Shown here: piece by piece, positions 1 through 5,073 of the stretch | Layout of the letters: each line of letters starts with the position of its first letter | Numbering within the stretch: the stretch's first letter is position 1 | Source: Ruminococcaceae bacterium UBA3710 | GTDB lineage: Bacteria; Bacillota; Clostridia; Oscillospirales; Acutalibacteraceae | Length of the DNA stretch: 5,073 bases | Assembly: GCA_002371985.1 (NCBI GenBank) | Contig: DFHZ01000124.1 | Coordinates: 1-5,073, forward strand | Reading direction: 5' to 3' | The notes under the pieces: model-generated | Told to the model about the DNA's origin: nothing | Database searches by the model: none | The model's input: the letters and a program-made list of their open reading frames with translations, nothing else | Made by a program: the position numbers and the translations under genes

Positions 1-649
1 TTTCCTCAAAACTCATAACGCCGGTTACAACATTTGAACGAATCATAAACGGAGGAATGTAATAGGTGAAACCCTTATCAATCATAAAATCTCTTGCATA
101 AGCGGTAACGGCAGAATGCATACGGGCAATATCGCCGCAAAGATAATAAAAGCCTTCACCGGCAACTCTACCGGCTGCCTCCTTATCAATACCGTCAAAC
201 AAAGCCATTATATCGGTGTGATAAGGAATTTCAAAGTCGGGGTTAGTCTGCTTTCCGAACTGCTCGACCTCAACATTTTCGCTGTCGTCCTTACCCACAG
301 GTACACTACTGTCAACTATGTTCGGAATTTTCATTTGAATTTCACGAACTTTAACTTCGAGTTCTGCTTCCTTTTCCTCTAAAGCCTTAAGTTCTTCAGC
401 CTGAGCAGAAACGAGTTTCTTCTTTTCCTCTGCTTCTTCCCTTTTGCCCTGACCCATAAGCATACCGATTTCTTTACTTACCTTATTACGGTTGGCACGA
501 AGGTCGTTAGCCTTGGTGTTGGTTTCGCATTTTTCCTTATAAAGAGCAATTACTTCATCTACTAACGGAAGTTTATCCTCTTTAAATTTTTTCTTGATGT
601 TTTCCTTAACAACATCGGGGTTTTCGCAAATGAATCTGATGTCTAACAT
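1..649 (-). CDS. serS: Seryl-tRNA synthetase, N-terminal part (runs off the left edge)
   Basis: Class II aminoacyl-tRNA synthetase that attaches serine to tRNA-Ser in the cytoplasm. I translated the minus strand from the ATG at 649-647 and obtained 216 complete codons with no stop, so the gene continues past position 1; the whole protein is normally about 420-430 residues. It opens with MLDIRFICENPDVVKENI, the typical SerRS start. Residues about 28-110 are rich in Lys, Glu, Ala and Leu and form the long antiparallel coiled-coil arm that grips the long variable arm of tRNA-Ser. Residues from about 138 enter the catalytic domain (IPYHTDIM, then AGEGFYYLCGDIARMHSA). The visible end, IPPFMIRSNVVTGVMSFEE, differs from the GTGQLPKF-type motif 2 approach of the E. 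coli enzyme and fits a variant I associate with Clostridia. The start is fixed by a GGAGGAA ribosome site at 661-655, five bases upstream, and by its own promoter. Motifs 2 and 3 lie outside the window, so completeness cannot be judged. Confidence 0.95.
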   Translation of the reverse strand, partial: MLDIRFICENPDVVKENIKKKFKEDKLPLVDEVIALYKEKCETNTKANDLRANRNKVSKEIGMLMGQGKREEAEEKKKLVSAQAEELKALEEKEAELEVKVREIQMKIPNIVDSSVPVGKDDSENVEVEQFGKQTNPDFEIPYHTDIMALFDGIDKEAAGRVAGEGFYYLCGDIARMHSAVTAYARDFMIDKGFTYYIPPFMIRSNVVTGVMSFEE

Positions 650-654
650 TAAAA

Positions 655-661
655 TTCCTCC
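655..661 (-). promoter_or_regulatory. serS ribosome binding site
   Basis: On the minus strand this reads GGAGGAA, five bases before the ATG at 649-647. It is a near-perfect Shine-Dalgarno sequence and decides the serS start. Confidence 0.85.
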
Positions 662-681
662 AAAGAATTACATAATAAATT

Positions 682-710
682 ATTATAGCATATATTGTAC
701 TATTTTGCAA
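682..710 (-). promoter_or_regulatory. Sigma-A promoter of serS
   Basis: On the minus strand there is a consensus -10 box TATAAT (687-682), extended by an upstream TGC (TGnTATAAT). A -35 box TTGCAA (710-705) matches TTGACA at 4 of 6 positions, with an optimal 17-bp spacer. The predicted transcription start is near 674-676, giving a leader of only about 25 bases. That leaves no room for a T-box riboswitch, a common regulator of aminoacyl-tRNA synthetase genes in Firmicutes. The -35 box is also close to the ribosome site of the divergent small gene at 732, so the two genes must share or overlap their control region. Confidence 0.75.
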
Positions 711-718
711 AGAATAAA

Positions 719-727
719 AAGGGTGAT
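719..727 (+). promoter_or_regulatory. Ribosome binding site of the small plus-strand gene
   Basis: AAGGGTGAT lies just before the ATG at 732. GGTGAT matches the 16S anti-Shine-Dalgarno complement, with four bases between it and the start codon. It is the main sign, apart from protein composition, that the 64-codon frame is translated. Confidence 0.6.
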
Positions 728-731
728 ATAA

Positions 732-926
732 ATGAAAAAAGATGATAAAAAAGAAATCAGAATAAAAAATATCGTAGGTCAGCCGTCTGACAGTTTTGAT
801 ATGGTCAATAAATACGGGACTTATGAAATACAGCCGACTGCCGACAGCGACAACGAGTTTCCGAAAATTGCACAAGGGTTACCGAAGAAAAAAATCAATA
901 ACCCAAATTCTCGTCAACCAGAATAA
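732..926 (+). CDS. Small hypothetical protein, 64 aa
   Basis: I cannot name this family. The frame has a good ribosome site (AAGGGTGAT, 719-727) and a sensible soluble-protein composition. The N-terminus is lysine- and aspartate-rich (MKKDDKKEIRIKN). The core is NKYGTYEIQPTADSDNEFP followed by KIAQGLP (about residues 26-51). The tail is Lys, Asn and Pro rich. There is no signal peptide, membrane segment, Cys or His, so it is probably cytosolic and not metal-binding. The core reads like a conserved motif rather than random sequence, and I have a weak impression of similar unannotated short proteins in Clostridia. It is divergent from serS across 82 bp and convergent with the LUD gene, whose last ten codons and stop (926-895) overlap its end in antisense. 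No convincing promoter is visible: the best is a TATATT at 691-696 with a poor -35 (TTACAT, 668-673). The frame could still be spurious. Confidence 0.65.
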   Translation: MKKDDKKEIRIKNIVGQPSDSFDMVNKYGTYEIQPTADSDNEFPKIAQGLPKKKINNPNSRQPE

Positions 927-1539
927 CGCAAATTCTATCCTTAATCATCTGCTTTGCAGATACAAGATAATTACCGCATATTCTTCTGTCAATACTGCAC
1001 CCGTCGGTCATAGACGGGTTGCTTGACTTTTCAAGAGATACGCAGTGTCCGAGTTTTCTGCAAGGAGTATCTAAATTAAGACGCTCACAGTTAAGCGGTG
1101 CCGCTATTCTTTTTACCCTTAAAAAGCCTTCGTTTACATCCTTAACTATCTTATTTTTTCCGACTATCATAACAACCTTTTTAGGTCCGAAAAGTATGGA
1201 ACTTATTCTGTTTGAAAGTCCGTCAACATTGATAAGTTCACCGTTTTGCGTCAAGGCATTTGAAGAACAGAAGAAAAAGTCGGCATTTGCAGTTTGTCTG
1301 TAAATGTCAAACTGCTCTTCTCTTGTTATGCCATCTTTGCTTCTGTCAAGATAAGTGTAATCGCCGTTTTTAATTAAATCGAGAACTCCCGTTTCGGCAA
1401 GAGTAACCGTGCCGCCGTTTGATATAACGGCACCCTTAAAAAGCATACCTTTGACTATTTCAAGGGCTTCTGCTTTATCTTTTGCAATTTTACACTCAAT
1501 ATTATTCTTTTCGAGAGCCTTTGCAATGCTTTCATACAT
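895..1539 (-). CDS. LUD-domain protein (LutC/YkgG-like, DUF162)
   Basis: A 214-residue protein of the LUD superfamily, named for proteins linked to L-lactate utilisation; the biochemical role of stand-alone members such as this is unsettled. Family signatures are VISNGGTVTLAETGVLDLI (38-56), CSSNALTQNGELINVDG (91-107), FGPKKVVMIVGKNKIVKD (117-134), RIAAPLNCERL (144-154) and the ending ICVILVDENLGY. The C-terminal part has a cysteine set, PCRKLGHC (159-166) and GCSIDRRICGNYL (180-192), as in relatives where these Cys are conserved, possibly for a metal; here the middle spacing looks longer than usual. No partner LutA or LutB gene is visible. The ATG at 1539-1537 is chosen because AGAGGTGAT stands just upstream. 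That site contains the stop codon of mnmG, only 6 nt away, so the gene is almost certainly co-transcribed and probably translationally coupled to mnmG. Family assignment is confident; function is unknown. Confidence 0.9.
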   Translation of the reverse strand: MYESIAKALEKNNIECKIAKDKAEALEIVKGMLFKGAVISNGGTVTLAETGVLDLIKNGDYTYLDRSKDGITREEQFDIYRQTANADFFFCSSNALTQNGELINVDGLSNRISSILFGPKKVVMIVGKNKIVKDVNEGFLRVKRIAAPLNCERLNLDTPCRKLGHCVSLEKSSNPSMTDGCSIDRRICGNYLVSAKQMIKDRICVILVDENLGY

Positions 1540-1544
1540 AAGAA

Positions 1545-1553
1545 ATCACCTCT
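1545..1553 (-). promoter_or_regulatory. LUD-gene ribosome binding site overlapping the mnmG stop
   Basis: On the minus strand this reads AGAGGTGAT. The TGA inside it (1548-1546) is the stop codon of mnmG, and the LUD ATG follows five bases after the site. Ribosomes ending on mnmG are therefore placed on the next start, a classic arrangement for translational coupling. Confidence 0.8.
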
Positions 1554-3414
1554 TTAAATATATAAGAAGAACCGATATATCAGATGGACTTACACCCGAA
1601 ATCCGAGCCGCCTGACCGATACTTGCAGGTCTTATTTTATTCAGTTTTTCTTTTGCTTCAAGGCGAAGACCGTATACATCATCGAAGTTTATATCCTCCG
1701 GAATTTTCTTTGCTTCAAGCCTTAAAGTTTCGTTAATTTGTGCTTGTTGACGCTTTATGTAACCTTCATATTTTATCTCAATTTCAACCTTTTCGGCTAC
1801 ATCTTCGGGCAAATCGGGTCTTTCGCTGTCAAAATCAGCCAAACATTCATAAGAAAGTTGCGGTCGCTTTATTAGGTCGGCAAGGCAAATGCCCGTAGAA
1901 AGCGGTGCCGTTCCCTTTTCTTCAAGCAGGTCGTTTAACTGCTTTGACGGAGAAAGATATGTACTGTTTACCCTTTTAATTTCTTGCTCTTTAATTGAGA
2001 TTTTTTCTAAATACTCTTCATATTGTTTATCGGAAATAAGACCTAATTTATGACCTATCGGCATAAGTCTTTCGTCGGCATTGTCCTGACGAAGCAAAAG
2101 TCTGTATTCGCTTCTTGAAGTCATCATTCTGTACGGGTCGGAGCAACCCTTTGTTACAAGGTCATCAATAAGCGTTCCGATATACGAAGAAGCACGGGAA
2201 AGCACCAAAGGTTCTTCACCTGATACCTTTTTTGCCGCATTTATACCGGCAACAAGACCTTGTGCCGCCGCTTCCTCATAACCTGACGAGCCATTAAACT
2301 GACCGGCACCGAAAAGTCCCTCAAAATCTTTAAATTCAAGTGTGTTTTTAAGAGCGGTCGGGTCAACGCAGTCATATTCTATCGCATAGGCATTACGCAT
2401 TATTTTAACATTTTCAAGCCCCTTAATCGTGCGGTAAAACTTAATCTGCACCTCTTCGGGAAGCGACGAAGACATACCCTGCAAGTACATTTCTTCGGTA
2501 TTTTCTCCGCAAGGCTCTATAAACAACTGGTGCCTTTTTTTATCGGCAAAACGGACAATTTTATCCTCGATACTCGGGCAATACCTTGGTCCTACACCCT
2601 CAATTACACCCGCATATAGTGGAGAACGGTTAATATTTTCAAGAATAACCTTTTTTGTATCGTCATTAGTATATGCTATATGGCAGACTACCTTATTTTT
2701 TGGCTTCTCCTTTGTAGAAAAACTGAAAGGCACTATTTTTTCGTCGCCTTCCTGCAATTCGAGATTTGAAAAGTCTATACTGCCTCTCAAAACCCTCGCA
2801 GGTGTACCCGTTTTAAATCGGCGTAGCGGAATTCCCAATTTTTTAAGCGATTTTGACAGTTCAGTAGCAGGGAAACAACCGTCAGGACCACCCTCGTAGT
2901 TCACTTCGCCTACATATATTCTTCCGCCTAAAAAAGTTCCCGTAGCAAAAATTACGGTTTCGGAAGAAAAATCAGCACCGAGATTTGTTATAAGATGCCA
3001 CTGACCGTTTCTTTTCTCAACCGAAACAATTTCAGCCTGTTTTACATCAAGATTTTCTTGAAGTTCTACGGTATGCTTCATATATTCGCTGTATCTTCTT
3101 CTGTCAATTTGTGCCCTCAGTGAATAGACAGCAGGACCCTTTCCTCTGTTAAGCATTCTGCTTTGCAAAGTATTGGCATCTGCCGCTTTTCCCATTTCGC
3201 CGCCCAAAGCATCTAATTCCCTTACCAAATGTCCTTTGGCAGTTCCGCCGATTGACGGATTACACGGCATATTTCCGACCCAATCAAGTGTTATCGTAAA
3301 CATAATTGTTTTTTGTCCGAGCCTTGCTGCCGCCAATGCCGCTTCTATACCAGCATGTCCTCCGCCGATTACGGCAACATCATAGTTTTCCGCCCTATAT
3401 TCGGGTATATTCAA
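1546..3414 (-). CDS. mnmG: tRNA uridine-34 5-carboxymethylaminomethyl modification enzyme MnmG (GidA)
   Basis: FAD-dependent partner of MnmE. The complex adds the (carboxymethyl)aminomethyl group to C5 of wobble uridine 34 in tRNAs reading NNA/NNG codons, using methylene-THF, NADH and glycine or ammonium. At 622 residues it is full length (family about 620-630). Visible motifs are the dinucleotide-binding GGGHAG (17-22), NMPCNPSIGGTAKGHL (48-63) with the conserved Cys51, RMLNRGKGPAVYSLRAQ (86-102), RYCPSIEDK (277-285) with the second conserved Cys279, the FAD loop GAGQFNGSSGYEEAAAQG (369-386), SDPYRMMTSRSEYRLLLR (425-442), and the C-terminal MnmE/tRNA-interacting helical domain ending ARISGVSPSDISVLL (603-617). 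The start is a TTG at 3414-3412: an in-frame TGA lies directly upstream, AAAGAGGGAA is correctly spaced before it, and the next in-frame ATG (residue 38) would remove the FAD-binding motif. It follows mnmE by 26 nt in the same operon. Confidence 0.98.
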   Translation of the reverse strand: MNIPEYRAENYDVAVIGGGHAGIEAALAAARLGQKTIMFTITLDWVGNMPCNPSIGGTAKGHLVRELDALGGEMGKAADANTLQSRMLNRGKGPAVYSLRAQIDRRRYSEYMKHTVELQENLDVKQAEIVSVEKRNGQWHLITNLGADFSSETVIFATGTFLGGRIYVGEVNYEGGPDGCFPATELSKSLKKLGIPLRRFKTGTPARVLRGSIDFSNLELQEGDEKIVPFSFSTKEKPKNKVVCHIAYTNDDTKKVILENINRSPLYAGVIEGVGPRYCPSIEDKIVRFADKKRHQLFIEPCGENTEEMYLQGMSSSLPEEVQIKFYRTIKGLENVKIMRNAYAIEYDCVDPTALKNTLEFKDFEGLFGAGQFNGSSGYEEAAAQGLVAGINAAKKVSGEEPLVLSRASSYIGTLIDDLVTKGCSDPYRMMTSRSEYRLLLRQDNADERLMPIGHKLGLISDKQYEEYLEKISIKEQEIKRVNSTYLSPSKQLNDLLEEKGTAPLSTGICLADLIKRPQLSYECLADFDSERPDLPEDVAEKVEIEIKYEGYIKRQQAQINETLRLEAKKIPEDINFDDVYGLRLEAKEKLNKIRPASIGQAARISGVSPSDISVLLIYLKR

Positions 3415-3419
3415 TCAAA

Positions 3420-3429
3420 TTCCCTCTTT
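3420..3429 (-). promoter_or_regulatory. mnmG ribosome binding site fixing a TTG start
   Basis: The minus strand reads AAAGAGGGAA, five bases before TTG at 3414-3412. With a stop codon immediately upstream in frame and no suitable ATG, this site makes TTG the only workable start. The whole mnmE-mnmG spacer (3415-3440) is taken up by this signal, with no room for a terminator. Confidence 0.8.
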
Positions 3430-3440
3430 GTATTAAAAAT

Positions 3441-4799
3441 CTATTTTCCAACGCAAAAACGCTTAAATACTTCGTCTGTTACCTCATTTGTAACCCTTTT
3501 CCCCGTAAGTTCAAGAAGTGCCGAAAGGCAATCGTCTATGCAAACACCTACCGCATCAATAGTAACACCGTTTATCAAGGCATTTTTCGCTTCAATAATG
3601 CTTGAATATGCTTTGTTTGCACAGTTTCGTTGCCGTTCGCTTATAAGTATAGCCTCATCGCCGTCAATTTTCTTTTTATTTACAACCGAAGATATTATCT
3701 CGTATAAATTTTCAATACCGCTATTGTCTTTTGCTGATATACTTACTGTCTGTTTACCATCAAAAATACTTGTATCAAATTGCGGTTTTAAGTCGTTTTT
3801 ATTCAGTATGATTATAGTATTATCGCCTAAAATCTTTAAAAGTTCTCTATCGTCGTCGTCAATGGGTCTTGAAATATCAAAAACTGCCAAGACCAGGGCG
3901 GAACTGTTCAGTCGGTTTATTGAACGCTCCACTCCGGCTTTCTCAACTACATCGTCGGTCGAATGAATTCCCGCCGTATCGGAAAGAATAAGGGTTATAT
4001 CATCTAAAGTAACCGTACTCTCGACAACATCTCTTGTAGTTCCGGCAACCGATGTAACAATCGAACGGTCGGCACGGCAAAGCAAATTCATAAGGGTCGA
4101 TTTTCCGACATTCGGCTTTCCTACTATTGAGGTTTCAACACCGTTTCTTATGATTTTTCCTGTATCGTAAGAACTCAAGAGTTCCGATAAAGAATTTTCC
4201 GTTTTTTCAAGAGCTGAAAGGAAAGACGGAGTATCAAGTTCTTCTATTTCTTCGTCGGGATAATCGGAATAAACAGAAATAGAAGCATCAAGTTTTAAGA
4301 GGTCGGCAATTATTTCTTCTATCTTTTTACTTACTTTACCCTCTTTTGCCATACGGGATATACGAAGCGCCGTTTCATTTTTTGCTGAGATTATTTCCAT
4401 AATACTTTCGGCACTTGCAAGGTCTAACTTTCCGTTAAGATAAGCCCTTTTGGTAAATTCACCGGGCAACGCTAAATTTGCACCGTTTGCAAGAACAACA
4501 CGGAGTGTATCCCTTGCGACAAGTTTTCCGCCGTGAACTGACAATTCGACGGTATCTTCGCCCGTAAAACTTTTAGGCTCCAAAAAAACCAATGCCACCG
4601 CATCGTCTATAACATTATCGCCGTCTATTATCTCACCGTAAAGTGCAGAGTATCCGCTTAGCGAAGAAAGAGCCCTGCCCGAAAACGAACGAAAAGATTT
4701 TTCCGCTATACTTATTGCATCACTACCCGATATTCTGATAACGGCTATCCCGCCCTCGCCCGAAGGCGTAGAAATAGCGGCAATCGTTCTTTCAGACAT
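3441..4799 (-). CDS. mnmE: tRNA modification GTPase MnmE (TrmE)
   Basis: Potassium-activated GTPase that acts with MnmG on wobble uridine 34 of tRNA. With the ATG start it is 452 residues, the usual length. The N-terminal formyl-THF-binding dimerisation domain carries TIAAISTPSGEGGIAVIRIS (5-24), FTGEDTVELSVHGG (78-91) and LPGEFTKRAYLNGKLDL (111-127). The inserted G domain has G1 GKPNVGKS (227-234), G2 TTRD (254-257), G3 DTAG (274-277), G4 NKND (333-336) and a G5-like SISAK (353-357). The protein ends in FCVGK (448-452), with the Cys conserved across the family. An upstream in-frame GTG (4808-4806) would add three residues, but it abuts the ribosome site AAGGGGGAG (4816-4808); the ATG at 4799-4797 has an 8-nt spacing and matches the family's start. 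It is the first gene of an operon with mnmG and the LUD gene, behind its own promoter. Confidence 0.98.
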   Translation of the reverse strand: MSERTIAAISTPSGEGGIAVIRISGSDAISIAEKSFRSFSGRALSSLSGYSALYGEIIDGDNVIDDAVALVFLEPKSFTGEDTVELSVHGGKLVARDTLRVVLANGANLALPGEFTKRAYLNGKLDLASAESIMEIISAKNETALRISRMAKEGKVSKKIEEIIADLLKLDASISVYSDYPDEEIEELDTPSFLSALEKTENSLSELLSSYDTGKIIRNGVETSIVGKPNVGKSTLMNLLCRADRSIVTSVAGTTRDVVESTVTLDDITLILSDTAGIHSTDDVVEKAGVERSINRLNSSALVLAVFDISRPIDDDDRELLKILGDNTIIILNKNDLKPQFDTSIFDGKQTVSISAKDNSGIENLYEIISSVVNKKKIDGDEAILISERQRNCANKAYSSIIEAKNALINGVTIDAVGVCIDDCLSALLELTGKRVTNEVTDEVFKRFCVGK

Positions 4800-4807
4800 A
4801 AAGCCCA

Positions 4808-4816
4808 CTCCCCCTT
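4808..4816 (-). promoter_or_regulatory. mnmE ribosome binding site
   Basis: The minus strand reads AAGGGGGAG, eight bases before the ATG at 4799-4797. It abuts the alternative GTG at 4808-4806, leaving that codon with no spacer, which argues for the ATG. Confidence 0.8.
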
Positions 4817-4830
4817 ATATAATATCATTT

Positions 4831-4859
4831 ATTTTACCACAAAGCCATTTGCTTTTCAA
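4831..4859 (-). promoter_or_regulatory. Sigma-A promoter of the mnmE-mnmG-LUD operon
   Basis: On the minus strand there is a -35 box TTGAAA (4859-4854), an exact 17-bp spacer, and a -10 box TAAAAT (4836-4831) preceded by TGG, giving an extended -10 (TGnTAAAAT). The predicted transcription start is about 4823-4825, with a leader of roughly 25 nt. This indicates that mnmE is transcribed here from its own promoter rather than only from upstream genes. Confidence 0.75.
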
Positions 4860-4912
4860 GGAATGTTTTATAATTCTTCATAAATACGGCAAAGAAAAAA
4901 ATAGATAAAAAC

Positions 4913-4945
4913 TTACATTTTTTTAGTTTTCAAAAACAGATGTAA
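4913..4945 (-). other. AT-rich dyad, possible weak terminator for a gene right of the window
   Basis: TTACAT (4913-4918) and ATGTAA (4940-4945) form a 6-bp inverted repeat with a smaller GTTTT/AAAAC dyad inside. Read on the minus strand, the second arm is followed by GTTTTTATC and later by a run of T, as would suit transcripts arriving from beyond 5073. The stem is weak and nearly free of G-C pairs, so a terminator function is only a possibility. Confidence 0.3.
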
Positions 4946-4956
4946 ATCTTCTCTGC

Positions 4957-5073
4957 TTAAGCGAATAAAATGCAAAAGTGAAATATCTCGCTACGCTCAA
5001 TGTGAAATAATTTGCTCACGAAAATCGTGAAATATTATGCTTCGCATAATGTGAAATAAAATTCGCCTCTTAA
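4957..5073. repeat. Intergenic repeat element: four GTGAAATA boxes at 24-25 bp intervals, with hairpins
   Basis: GTGAAATA occurs at 4978-4985, 5002-5009, 5027-5034 and 5051-5058, a spacing of 24, 25 and 24 bp. Between the boxes lie TCACGA-AAA-TCGTGA (5016-5030), ATTATGC-TTC-GCATAAT (5034-5050), and a segment CTCGCTACGCTC (4987-4998) that does not pair well. The block is bracketed by an imperfect inverted repeat: TTAAGCGAAT (4957-4966) against ATTCG-CCT-CTTAA (5061-5073, complementary apart from a 3-base insertion). This looks like a small non-coding palindromic or MITE-like element. I have a general impression that blocks of GTGAAAT boxes alternating with short hairpins recur between genes in Clostridia, but could not check it. 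No open frame of note lies within. The right boundary may extend past the window. Confidence 0.7.

Noticed and set aside
116..382. An 88-codon plus-strand frame at the left edge
   Set aside because: It is fully antisense to the clear SerRS coding sequence and has no supporting ribosome site or motif.
606..875. An 89-codon minus-strand frame over the serS promoter region
   Set aside because: It is the complement of the small plus-strand gene, runs through the serS promoter and start in another frame, and is rich in Phe, Tyr and Ile as expected from AT-rich spacer.
876..904. Inverted repeat GGGTTA/TAACCC as a bidirectional terminator
   Set aside because: The stem is only 6 bp with a 17-nt loop, and the A/T run is inside the loop rather than after the stem, so it does not fit an intrinsic terminator.
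947..961. Perfect hairpin ATCTGC-TTT-GCAGAT as a terminator
   Set aside because: It lies inside the LUD coding sequence (its codons give the conserved-looking SAKQMI region) and no T run follows on either strand.
1000..1018. Hairpin CCCGTC/GACGGG as a regulatory element
   Set aside because: It falls in the codons for the PSMTDG segment of the LUD protein and has no T run or other signal; a short chance dyad is the simplest reading.
796..1026. A 76-codon plus-strand frame overlapping the small gene and the LUD gene
   Set aside because: It is out of frame with the better supported small gene, antisense to the conserved LUD C-terminus, and has no ribosome site of note.
3313..3966. A 217-codon open frame on the plus strand across the mnmG/mnmE junction
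   Set aside because: It is antisense to two unmistakable genes, has no family resemblance, and its composition is what the complement of those codons would give.
4806..4808. GTG as the mnmE start, adding three residues
   Set aside because: It directly abuts the ribosome site, leaving no spacer. The ATG three codons later is ideally spaced and fits the family's N-terminus.
4957..5073. The GTGAAATA repeats as a CRISPR array
   Set aside because: The repeats are only 8 bp, the intervening segments are partly palindromic rather than unique spacers, and no cas gene is present.

Overview
The window is a housekeeping stretch of an AT-rich, low-GC bacterium. It is most likely a member of the Clostridia, and within them perhaps the Ruminococcaceae/Oscillospirales. 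The basis is strong Shine-Dalgarno sites of the GGAGG/AGGTGAT type, consensus-like sigma-A promoters, alternative TTG starts, a seryl-tRNA synthetase of a type I associate with Clostridia, and the adjacent mnmE-mnmG pair. The lineage is inferred from protein flavour and was not tested by search.

Layout from right to left, the direction in which most genes are read. Positions 4860-5073 are non-coding and hold a 24-25 bp periodic repeat (four GTGAAATA boxes with small hairpins) and an AT-rich dyad. A good extended -10 promoter (4831-4859) then drives mnmE (4799-3441), mnmG (3414-1546) and a LUD-domain protein (1539-895), all on the minus strand. The gaps are 26 and 6 nt, so this is very probably one transcript. 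The LUD gene's ribosome binding site contains the mnmG stop codon. A small 64-codon gene on the plus strand (732-926) converges on the LUD gene, and their 3' ends overlap by 32 bp. An 82-bp divergent spacer (650-731) carries a clear promoter for serS, whose first 216 codons (649-2) run off the left edge.

MnmE and MnmG together form the enzyme that installs the (carboxymethyl)aminomethyl group on U34 of certain tRNAs, and SerRS charges tRNA-Ser, so most of the window serves translation. The LUD protein is the odd member: it belongs to the LutC/YkgG-like superfamily and its role here is unknown. In many Firmicutes mnmG is followed by rsmG, but here the LUD gene takes that place.

I see no defence system, mobile-element gene, CRISPR array, tRNA or rRNA. 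No previously undescribed system is evident. The items most worth a second look are the unnamed small gene, the repeat element upstream of mnmE, and the LUD gene coupled to mnmG.
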